Source: Nocardioides lianchengensis (GTDB taxonomy: Bacteria; Actinomycetota; Actinomycetes; Propionibacteriales; Nocardioidaceae). Taken from it: 64,000 nt of DNA. The DNA lies in the NCBI RefSeq assembly GCF_900101465.1, contig NZ_FMZM01000012.1, positions 62,001 to 126,000 on the forward strand, given 5' to 3'. The notes under the pieces are model-generated. The model worked only from the letters and a program-made list of their open reading frames with translations, did not search any database and was not told the origin of the DNA. Below, one piece after another: positions 39,726 through 48,500 of the stretch (positions are counted from its first letter, which is position 1; each line of letters begins with the position of its first letter). The translations under genes were made by a program, and so were the position numbers.

Positions 39726-40288
39726 GCGGTCCTCCCGGAGTGGTGGTCGTCGCGCGGCACGAACGCCGCCAGGAAGCGCTGCTCGACCGCGAGGGCCTCG
39801 GCGCGGAACCGCTCCGCGCGCGCCCGGTCGGGGGTGTCGAGCACGTGCAGGTAGAGCGTGTGGGTCGAGCGCCGGGCCTCCACGACCACCGAGCCGGGGA
39901 CCAGCGAGAGGATCGTGGCGACCCCGGTGAGGACGAAGTCCGAGGAGCTCTCGAGATCGACGGCGACCACCGCGTTGCGCACCGGGCGGCGCCGCAGCAC
40001 CACCGCCGACACCTGGAGGCTGGCCCGGACGACGTCGACCAGGAACCCGCCCGCCAACACCGCGAGCGGCCACGGGCGGACCCGCGCGAAGAGGGCGATC
40101 GGCGGCAGCGGGAAGACCAGGCAGACACCGACCGCGACCAGGACGCCGGACCCAACCACCAGCAGGCTGAGGTCGCGCCAGAGGATCGACCAGACCACGG
40201 TCAGCCAGACCACCGACAGGGGCTGGACGGCCCGGTGCCGGGTCGGCCGGGTCGTGCCGTCGCGGCGGGTGCGCATGCGCGGGCTCAC
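39722..40288 (-). CDS. mnhE: Mrp Na+/H+ antiporter subunit E
   Basis: The protein has 188 residues with MnhE features: VWLTVVWSILWRDLSLLVVG, LAVLAGGFLVDVVRASLQVS and ILSLVPGSVVVEARRSTHTL, then HVLDTPDR. The N-terminus is basic (MRTRRDGTTRPTRHR). The GTG 40288 overlaps the stop of mnhD by 4 nt; ATG 40276 is an alternative. Confidence 0.9.
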   Translation of the reverse strand: MSPRMRTRRDGTTRPTRHRAVQPLSVVWLTVVWSILWRDLSLLVVGSGVLVAVGVCLVFPLPPIALFARVRPWPLAVLAGGFLVDVVRASLQVSAVVLRRRPVRNAVVAVDLESSSDFVLTGVATILSLVPGSVVVEARRSTHTLYLHVLDTPDRARAERFRAEALAVEQRFLAAFVPRDDHHSGRTA

Positions 40289-41976
40289 GGCTGTTCCCCC
40301 ACCGGACCGTCCGGCAGCACGACCTCGACGTACGACGAGGGGTCGAGCAGGTCCTGCGCGGCCCGGTCGGAGTAGGCGAAGAGCGGGCCGGCCACCACCG
40401 TCAGCGCCACGCTCAGCGCCACCAGCGAGGCCGCGGGGACGACCATGCTGGCGGGCAGGTGGCGGATGTCCTCCCCGGCCTGGATCAGCTGGTGGAAGTC
40501 GCGGTCGGAGCGCTCGTCGCCGTCGCCGCCGAGCCGCCGGGCGTCCTCGATGTCGCCGGTCGAGACCACCCCGCTCGCGGTGTGGACGTGACCCCGGTGC
40601 CGGGTTCCCTCGACGGCGTCCTCCTGGTGCCCGAGGGTGACCAGCGCCTCGTGCGCCTCCTCCGGGGTGCGCCAGAAGGCGACCGCCCAGGTCTTGGCGA
40701 CGGCGTACAGCGTCAGGAGGCTGGTCAGCACGCCGCCGACGACGAGCACCCAGGCCAGGCCGCCCCCGTGCTGCTGGGCGGCCTGCAGCAGGCCGACCTT
40801 GCCGATGAAGCCCGAGAACGGCGGGATGCCGGCCAGGTTCATCGCCGGGACGAAGAAGAGGATCGCCAGGAACGGCGCGACCCGGGCGAGACCACCCATG
40901 CGCAGCAGCGAGGTGGTGCCCGTACGGCGCTCGACCAGTCCGACGATCAGGAACAGCGCGGTCTGCACCGTGATGTGGTGGACGATGTAGAAGATCGTCC
41001 CGGAGACGCCGGCCCGGTTGGCCAGCGCGATCCCCAGGACCAGGTAGCCGATGTGGCTGACCAGGGTGAAGGACAGCATCCGCTTGACGTCCGACTGGGC
41101 GATCGCGCCGAGGATGCCGATCACCATCGTCAGCAGGGACGCCCAGAGCAACAGGTCCGTCAGCGGGCTGTCGGGGAACAGCAGGGTCTGCACGCGCAGG
41201 ATCGCGTAGACGCCCACCTTGGTCAGCAGGCCCGCGAAGACGGCGGTCACCGGCGCCGGCGCCGTCGGGTAGCTGTCGGGCAGCCAGAACGAGAGCGGGA
41301 AGACCGCCGCCTTGATGGCGAAGGTGGTGAGCAGCAGCAGCTGGAGCATCATCGCGACGTGGTCGGGCAGGTCGGCGATCCGCCCGGCCAGGTGCGCGAG
41401 GGTGAGGGTGCCGGTGGCGGCGTACACGACGGCGATCGAGATCAGGAACAGCGTCGAGGACAGCAGGTTCACCAGCACGTAGATGGTGCCGGCCCGGATC
41501 CGGGTGGCGGTGCCGCCCAGGGTCAGCAGCACGTAGCTGGCGAAGAGCAGCATCTCGAAGCTGACGAACAGGTTGAACAGGTCGCCGGCCAGGAAGGCGT
41601 TCGCGACACCTGCGACCAGGACCAGGAACGTCGGGTGGTAGATCGAGAGCGGCGCCCCCTCCTCGTCCTCGGTCATGCCCTGGCCGATGGAGTAGCCGAG
41701 GACGGCGAGGGTCACCAGCGCGCTGACCAGCAGCATCAGCGCGGCGAGCCGGTCCGCCACGAGGACGATGCCGAGGGTCTCCGGCCAGCCGCCGACCCAC
41801 TGCGTCTGGGGGCCGGACGTGTCGGCCTGCACCAGCAGCACCGCTGCGACGGCGACGATGCCGACCAGGACCACGATGCTGACCCAGCGTTGGACCCGGG
41901 GGTGGTGGCCGAGGACCAGCGAGACGCCGACGCCCAGCAGCGGCAGCGCGACCGGGAGCGGCACGAGCATGTTCAC
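40285..41976 (-). CDS. mnhD: Mrp Na+/H+ antiporter subunit D
   Basis: The protein has 563 residues, a proton-pumping NADH-dehydrogenase (NuoN/M)-like subunit with about 14 helices. Conserved features are FVSFEMLLFASYVLLTLGGT, AVFPLSFWLPDSYPTAPAPV and SDVKRMLSFTLVSHIGYLVL. It is about 60 residues longer than usual because a hydrophilic insertion (GHQEDAVEGTRHRGHVHTAS onward, about 445-510) precedes the last helix. GTG 41976 has GGAG 5 nt upstream and overlaps the mnhC stop. Confidence 0.93.
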   Translation of the reverse strand: MNMLVPLPVALPLLGVGVSLVLGHHPRVQRWVSIVVLVGIVAVAAVLLVQADTSGPQTQWVGGWPETLGIVLVADRLAALMLLVSALVTLAVLGYSIGQGMTEDEEGAPLSIYHPTFLVLVAGVANAFLAGDLFNLFVSFEMLLFASYVLLTLGGTATRIRAGTIYVLVNLLSSTLFLISIAVVYAATGTLTLAHLAGRIADLPDHVAMMLQLLLLTTFAIKAAVFPLSFWLPDSYPTAPAPVTAVFAGLLTKVGVYAILRVQTLLFPDSPLTDLLLWASLLTMVIGILGAIAQSDVKRMLSFTLVSHIGYLVLGIALANRAGVSGTIFYIVHHITVQTALFLIVGLVERRTGTTSLLRMGGLARVAPFLAILFFVPAMNLAGIPPFSGFIGKVGLLQAAQQHGGGLAWVLVVGGVLTSLLTLYAVAKTWAVAFWRTPEEAHEALVTLGHQEDAVEGTRHRGHVHTASGVVSTGDIEDARRLGGDGDERSDRDFHQLIQAGEDIRHLPASMVVPAASLVALSVALTVVAGPLFAYSDRAAQDLLDPSSYVEVVLPDGPVGEQP

Positions 41977-42515
41977 GGGTGCTCCTCTCGGTCGTCGGGG
42001 TGATCGGCGTGATCGGTGTGTTCGGCGTGGTCGGGGTCGAGCGGCTCGTCCGGCTCCTTCGGGGGGCCGAGCTCGTCGGGCCCCGGCTCCTCGCGCGGGT
42101 CGTCGGACCCGTCCGAGTCCGTGACGGCGGCGTACGCCTCCGACGTCACGTCGGCCGTGGCCAGCCGCCGGATGGTGGCGTCCTCGACGTCGTCCTGCAC
42201 GTCGTCGTGACCGTTGAGCTGCCAGCTGCGGTAGGCCATCGCCAGCACGAACGACACCGTCGCGAGGGTGATCACGATCGCCGTCAGCACCATGGCCTGC
42301 GGGAGCGGGTCCGCCATCGGCTCGCCGCCGCCCTCCCCCACGATCGGCGGCGATCCCGCCGGTCCGCCGGCGACCAGGAAGGCGATGCTGACGCCGTTGC
42401 CCATCAGGACCAGCCCGACGAGCACGCGCGAGAGACTGCGCTCGAGCAGCAGGTAGACCCCGCAGCCCAGCAGCGCCGCCGAGATCAGGATCAGGGTCAG
42501 GTTGGCGTCGTTCAC
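41973..42515 (-). CDS. mnhC: Mrp Na+/H+ antiporter subunit C with long acidic/His tail
   Basis: The protein has 180 residues. The first about 110 form a normal MnhC (NuoK-like) subunit: LTLILISAALLGCGVYLLLE, VLVGLVLMGNGVSIAFLVAG and PQAMVLTAIVITLATVSFVL. The remaining about 65 residues are an acidic, Pro- and His-rich tail ending DHAEHTDHADHPDDREEHP, which most family members lack. Metal or cation binding by it is a guess. The GTG 42515 overlaps the mnhA stop by 4 nt. Confidence 0.9.
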   Translation of the reverse strand: MNDANLTLILISAALLGCGVYLLLERSLSRVLVGLVLMGNGVSIAFLVAGGPAGSPPIVGEGGGEPMADPLPQAMVLTAIVITLATVSFVLAMAYRSWQLNGHDDVQDDVEDATIRRLATADVTSEAYAAVTDSDGSDDPREEPGPDELGPPKEPDEPLDPDHAEHTDHADHPDDREEHP

Positions 42516-45448
42516 GCGGACACCTCCGAGGTGGCGGCGTCGACCGCGCGCCGCTCGCGCAGCACCTGCCGGTCCACGTGCGAGCCGAGGGCCCGGAGCA
42601 GGTCGAGGACCAGGCCCACCACCACCAGGTAGACGCCGACGTCGAAGATCGCCGAGCTGACCAGGTGCAGGTCGCCCAGCAGCGGCACGTGCAGGTCGAC
42701 GACGGCGCTCTGCAGGACCGAGCCGCCGAACGCGAGCGGGGCGAGCGCCGAGACCGCGGCCAGGGCGAGCCCGCTGCCGATCAGCCGGCCGGCGTCGACC
42801 GGCGCGGCCTCGTCGAGCTCGTAGCGGCCGCCGGCCAGGTAGCGGATCACCAGCGCGAGCCCGGCGACCATGCCACCGGCGAACCCGCCGCCCGGGTCGT
42901 TGTGCCCGGCGATCAGCAGGTAGACGGAGAAGACGATCACGGTGTGGAAGACCATCCGGGTGATGACCTCGAAGATGATCGACCGCTTCTCCGGGGGCAG
43001 GGTCCGCGGGGCGGGGAGCCACGCACGCCGGCCCGGTCGGGTCGTCTGCTTGCGCACCCCCGCCGGGAACGGGATCTGGCTGACCCGGCGGATGCCGGCG
43101 CCGCGGGTGTCGATGAAGACGAGGCTGGCGACGCCGGTCGCGGCCGCGACCAGGACGGAGATCTCGCCCAGGGTGTCCCAGGCCCGGACGTCGACCAGGA
43201 TGACGTTGACGATGTTGTAGCCGCCGCCGTACTCCACCGCCTCGGCGGGCAGGGCGGTCGACACCGGCTCCGCCGTACGGGCGGCGACGCTGACGAGCAT
43301 GAACCCCGCGGAGGCCACGGCGACGCCGAGGCCGAGGGCCATCCGCCAGTAGCGCTGCCGACTCAGCGGGCGGTCGGTGAAGTACTGAGGCATCCGGCGC
43401 AGCGCGAGCACGAAGACGACGACCGTGAGGGTCTCGACGAGGACCTGGGTGAGCGCGAGGTCGGGTGCCCCGTGCAGCACGAAGATCAGGGCGGTGCCGT
43501 AGCCGGTCGCCCCGGCGAGCAGGACGGCGCGCAACCGCCGCCGCGACCGGACCGCCAGCAACGCCGCGGCCACGACCACGACCCCGATCACCGCCTGCAC
43601 CGGAGTGTCCCAGGCCCGCACCGAGACGCCGTCCCAGGCGCCGAGCAGCGTCGAGCCGGGGAGCAGGACCACGACCAGCAGGATGATCCCGAGGTACGCC
43701 GAGGCCGAGCCGCGCTGGACGACCGCCGTCACCTCGACGGCGGTGCGGTCGAGCAGCCGTACGCCGCCCCGGTAGGCGTTCTCGAGCGAGTAGCCGTGGG
43801 TCAGGCCCGCCTGCAGCCGCTCGACCGGCGTACGCGCCAGGACGAGCAGCGCGCCCAGGGCCAGCGTCACCAGCGTGGCTCCCAGCGGCAGCCCGACGCC
43901 GTGCCACAGCTCGAGCGCCGGGTGGTGGTCGCCCGCCGGCACCGTGTCGGCGTACGACGCGATCGCGCCGGTCAGCGGGCCGCCGGCGAACCCCAGCGCC
44001 AGGGAGCCGACCGCCAGCACGACGGGTCCGATCGCGAAGCCCGCCCGGACCGGCCGGACGACGGGCTCCTCCTCCACCGGCCGGTCGCCGAAGGCACCCC
44101 AGACGAAGCGGACGGAGTACGCGACGGTGAGGGCCGAGCCGAGCACGACCCCGGCGAGGAGCAGCCACCCGGCCGCCCCCGCCAGCCCGGTGCCGTCCCC
44201 GGTCCGCGCGACGTCGACGAGCGCGACGAATACGCTCTCCTTGGCGAGGAAGCCCAGGGTCGGGGGCAGGCCGGCCATCGAGGCGGCGGCGATCGTCGCC
44301 GCGACCGCGACCACCGGCATCCGACGCCGCAACCCGGTCAGGCGGCGCAGGTCGCGCGTGCCGGCGCACCGGTCGACGACGCCGACGACCAGGAACAGGG
44401 TCGCCTTGAACAGCGCGTGGGCCAGCAGCAGGCCGAGCCCGGCGACCAGGGCGCTGCGCGACCCGAGGCCGAGCACCAGGATCAGAAACCCGAGCTGGCT
44501 GACGGTGCCGTAGGCGAGCAGCAGCTTCAGGTCGTGCTGGCGGAGCGCGCGGATCCCCCCGAGGAGCATGGTGCTGAGCCCGAGGATCAGCAGGACGGCG
44601 CGCCAGCCCGCGACGTCGGCGAACGCCGGCGCCAGCAGGGCGACCAGGTAGACGCCGGCCTTCACCATCGAGGCGGCGTGCAGGTAGGCGCTCACGGGGG
44701 TCGGCGCGGCCATCGCGGCGGGCAGCCAGAAGTGGAACGGCACCAGCGCCGACTTGCTGACGGCACCGACGAGGAGCAGGTGGACGGCGACCACCACGGC
44801 GGTGCCGCCCGGCGGGTCCGCCAGGATCGCGCTGATCCGGTGGGTGCCCGCCTCGTGGCCGAGCACCAGGGCGCCCACCAGCATCGCCAGCCCGCCGAGC
44901 GTCGTGACGACGAGGGCCTGGATCGCCGCCTGCCGGTTGGCCCGGCGCGCAGGGTCGTGACCGATCAGCAGGAAGGAGAAGACGGTCGTCAGCTCCCAGA
45001 AGACGTAGAGGAGCAGCAGGTCGTCCGAGAGGACCAGCCCGAGCATCGCCGCCACGAAGGCGGTCAGCACGCCGGCGAAGCGCCCGACGCCGAGGCTGTC
45101 CTCGTGGAAGTACCAACCGCAGTACGCCAGCACCACCGCGCCGACCCCGAGCACGACCAGGGCCATCAGCCACTGCAGCGGACCGAGCCGGAGGGCCAGC
45201 TCCATCCCGACGGTCCCGACCCACGGGTGCACCTCGACGAGCGGGTCGCCGTCGAGCACGGCGGGCCCCTGCGCGGCCACCCAGACGGTGCCGGCGAGCG
45301 GGGCGAGGGACAGCAGCGAGAACGCCCGGCGCCCCATCCGGAGCACCAACCACGGCGCGACCGCCGCGAGGACGAACAACGCGACGACCACGAACAACAA
45401 CAGGGTGGGGCCTCTCGGGGACGCGGGGTGGCGGGTGGTCTCCTCCAT
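42512..45448 (-). CDS. mnhA: Mrp Na+/H+ antiporter subunit A, fused to B domain
   Basis: The protein has 978 residues. The main part is the NuoL-like antiporter module (LLLLYVFWELTTVFSFLLIG, SKSALVPFHFWLPAAMAAPT, LHAASMVKAGVYLVALLAPA). It is followed by the MrpA-specific part and, from about residue 810, a MnhB domain (IFEVITRMVFHTVIVFSVYL, then IAGHNDPGGGFAGGMVAGLA). No separate mnhB exists in the operon, so A and B are one polypeptide. It heads the A-C-D-E-F-G operon, which exchanges Na+ for H+ and supports pH and salt tolerance. ATG 45448 lies 84 bp from the divergent lhr gene. Confidence 0.94.
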   Translation of the reverse strand: MEETTRHPASPRGPTLLLFVVVALFVLAAVAPWLVLRMGRRAFSLLSLAPLAGTVWVAAQGPAVLDGDPLVEVHPWVGTVGMELALRLGPLQWLMALVVLGVGAVVLAYCGWYFHEDSLGVGRFAGVLTAFVAAMLGLVLSDDLLLLYVFWELTTVFSFLLIGHDPARRANRQAAIQALVVTTLGGLAMLVGALVLGHEAGTHRISAILADPPGGTAVVVAVHLLLVGAVSKSALVPFHFWLPAAMAAPTPVSAYLHAASMVKAGVYLVALLAPAFADVAGWRAVLLILGLSTMLLGGIRALRQHDLKLLLAYGTVSQLGFLILVLGLGSRSALVAGLGLLLAHALFKATLFLVVGVVDRCAGTRDLRRLTGLRRRMPVVAVAATIAAASMAGLPPTLGFLAKESVFVALVDVARTGDGTGLAGAAGWLLLAGVVLGSALTVAYSVRFVWGAFGDRPVEEEPVVRPVRAGFAIGPVVLAVGSLALGFAGGPLTGAIASYADTVPAGDHHPALELWHGVGLPLGATLVTLALGALLVLARTPVERLQAGLTHGYSLENAYRGGVRLLDRTAVEVTAVVQRGSASAYLGIILLVVVLLPGSTLLGAWDGVSVRAWDTPVQAVIGVVVVAAALLAVRSRRRLRAVLLAGATGYGTALIFVLHGAPDLALTQVLVETLTVVVFVLALRRMPQYFTDRPLSRQRYWRMALGLGVAVASAGFMLVSVAARTAEPVSTALPAEAVEYGGGYNIVNVILVDVRAWDTLGEISVLVAAATGVASLVFIDTRGAGIRRVSQIPFPAGVRKQTTRPGRRAWLPAPRTLPPEKRSIIFEVITRMVFHTVIVFSVYLLIAGHNDPGGGFAGGMVAGLALVIRYLAGGRYELDEAAPVDAGRLIGSGLALAAVSALAPLAFGGSVLQSAVVDLHVPLLGDLHLVSSAIFDVGVYLVVVGLVLDLLRALGSHVDRQVLRERRAVDAATSEVSA

Positions 45449-45532
45449 TCTGTCGACCGGGGGCAAGAACGGCCATGGGGTCCACCACCCATCCCCTGGG
45501 TCCTGTCGGTGGCGTCGGACACACTGGGCGAC

Positions 45533-48500
45533 ATGCCCGACGCGCTCGCCCGGTTCAGCGCCCCGACCCGCACCTGGTTCGGGGCGGCGTTCGCCGAGCC
45601 CACGCCCGCCCAAGCCGGGGCGTGGGAGGCGATCGGGGCGGGCCGGCACGCGCTGGTGGTGGCCCCGACCGGCTCCGGCAAGACCCTGAGCGCGTTCCTG
45701 TGGAGCCTCGACCGACTGCTCTCCGGCACGCCGCCGGAGGACAAGCAGCGGCGCTGCCGGGTGCTCTACATCTCGCCGCTCAAGGCGCTGGCGGTCGACG
45801 TGGAGCGCAACCTGCGTGCCCCCCTGACCGGCATCCGCCACACCGCCGACCGGCTGGGCGAGCCGGTCTCCGAGGTCCGGGTGGGCGTCCGCTCCGGCGA
45901 CACCCCGGCCGCCGAGCGACGCAAGCTCGTCTCCGCGCCGCCCGACATCATGATCACCACCCCCGAGTCGCTCTTCCTGATGCTGACCTCGCAGGCCCGC
46001 GAGTCGCTGCGCGGTGTCGAGACGGTCATCCTCGACGAGGTGCACGCGGTCGCCGGCACCAAGCGCGGCGCCCACCTCGCGGTCACCCTCGAGCGCCTCG
46101 ACGCGCTGCTCGACCGGCCGGCGCAGCGGATCGGGCTCTCCGCCACCGTCCGCCCGCTGGAGGAGGTCGCCCGGTTCCTCGGCGGCACCACCCCGGTCGA
46201 CATCGTCGCCCCGCCCTCGGCCAAGGAGTGGGACCTGAAGGTCGTGGTCCCGGTCGAGGACATGACCGCCCCCGAGCAGTACGACGAGGACAGCGACGAG
46301 CCGACCCGTGCCCAGTCGATCTGGCCCCACGTCGAGGAGCGGGTCGTCGACCTGATCGAGCAGCACCGATCGACCATCGTCTTCGCCAACTCCCGACGGC
46401 TGGCCGAGCGCCTGACGGCCCGGCTCAACGAGATCGCCACCGAGCGGGCGGGCGGCGAGCTGGAGGACGGAGCGGTCCCGGCGCAGGTGATGGCCCAGTC
46501 CGGCCAGTCCCAGGGCGCCGAGACGGTCGTCGCCAAGGCCCACCACGGCTCGGTCTCCAAGGAGCAGCGGGCCCTGATCGAGGACGACCTCAAGCGGGGT
46601 CGGCTGCCCGCCGTGGTCGCCACCAGCAGCCTCGAGCTCGGCATCGACATGGGCGCGGTCGACCTGGTCGTCCAGATCGAGTCACCGCCCAGCGTGGCCA
46701 GCGCACTGCAGCGGGTCGGCCGGGCCGGCCACCAGGTCGGCGAGGTGTCGCGCGGGGTGCTCTTCCCCAAGCATCGCGGCGACCTGGCCCAGACCGCGGT
46801 GGCCGTGGAGCGGATGCGCAGCGGCGCCATCGAGTCCCTGCGGGTGCCGGCCAACCCGCTCGACGTGCTCGCCCAGCAGGTCGTCGCGGCCACGGCGCTC
46901 GACGCCTGGGACGTCGACGAGCTCTTCGCCCTGGTCAAGCGGGCCGCCCCGTTCACCCAGCTGCCGCGCTCGGCGTACGACGCGACCCTCGACCTGCTGA
47001 GCGGCCGCTACCCCTCCGACGAGTTCGCCGAGCTCCGCCCGCGGATCGTCTGGGACCGGGTGGGCGGTGTGCTGACCGGACGGCCGGGCGCGCAGCGGCT
47101 CGCGGTGACCAGTGGCGGCACCATCCCCGACCGCGGCCTGTTCGGCGTGTTCCTGGTCGGCGACGGCAGCGGCCGCCGGGTCGGTGAGCTCGACGAGGAG
47201 ATGGTCTACGAGTCCCGGGTCGGCGACATCTTCGCCCTGGGCGCGACCAGCTGGCGGATCGAGGACATCACCCACGACCGGGTGATGGTGACGCCCGCGC
47301 CGGGCATCCCGGGCCGACTGCCCTTCTGGAAGGGCGACGCCCTGGGCCGGCCCGCCGAGCTGGGCGCGGCCATCGGCGCATTCACCCGCGAGCTGGCCGG
47401 GATGTCGAAGGAGAAGGCGGTCGTCCGGGCTCGCGAGAACGGCCTGGACGCGTGGGCCGCCGACAACCTGGTGGCCTACCTCCACGAGCAGCTCGAGGCG
47501 ACCAACGTGCTGCCCAGCGACACCACCCTGCTGGTCGAGCGGTTCCGCGACGAGCTGGGCGACTGGCGGCTGGTCGTCCACTCGCCGTACGGCACGCCGG
47601 TCCACGCGCCCTGGGCGCTGGCCATCAACGCCCGGCTGCGCGAGCGCTTCGGTGTCGACGGCCAGGCGGTCGCCTCCGACGACGGCATCGTGATCCGGGT
47701 CCCCGACACCGACGCGGAGCCGCCCGGCGGCGAGCTGCTGGTCTTCGAGGCCGACGAGATCGAGCAGCTGGTCACCCAGGAGGTCGGCGGCTCGGCCCTG
47801 TTCGCGTCCCGCTTCCGCGAGTGCGCGGCCCGGGCCCTGCTGCTCCCCCGGCGCGACCCGGGCCGGCGCTCCCCGCTGTGGCAGCAGCGCCAGCGCGCGG
47901 CCGCGCTGCTCGAGGTCGCCTCGCGCTACCCGTCGTTCCCGATCGTGCTGGAGGCGGTGCGCGAGTGCCTGCAGGACGTCTACGACCTGCCGGCCCTGGT
48001 GGCTCTCATGCGCCGGGTCGACCGGCGCGAGGTGCAGGTCTCCGACGTCGCGACGCACGCCCCGTCCCCGTTCGCGCGGAGCCTGCTCTTCGGCTACGTC
48101 GCCCAGTTCATGTACGAGGGCGACTCCCCCGTCGCCGAGCGCCGGGCCGCCGCGCTCTCCCTCGACCAGGGGCTGCTGGCCGAGCTGCTGGGCCGTGCCG
48201 AGCTCCGCGAGCTGCTCGACCCCGAGGTGCTGGCCGAGGTCGAGGCCGAGCTGCAGCGCCTCGCCCCCGACCGGCGGGCCCGTGACGCCGAGGGCCTGGT
48301 CGACACGCTGCGACTGCTCGGCCCGCTCACCACCGAGGAGGCCGCGCTCCGCTCCGTCGAGGGCGCCGCCGCCGGGGCGTGGCTGGCCGACCTCACCGCC
48401 AGCCGCCGCGTCGTCGAGGTGCGGATGGGCGGCGAGGAGCGCTGGTCGGTCGTCGAGGACGTGGGCCGGCTGCGCGACGGCCTCGGTGTCCCGGTGCCGC

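Noticed and set aside
36982..39930. Open frame of about 980 codons on the plus strand
   Set aside because: It is antisense to the ABC ATPase, P-loop, LLM and mnhG/F genes, all with clear motifs.
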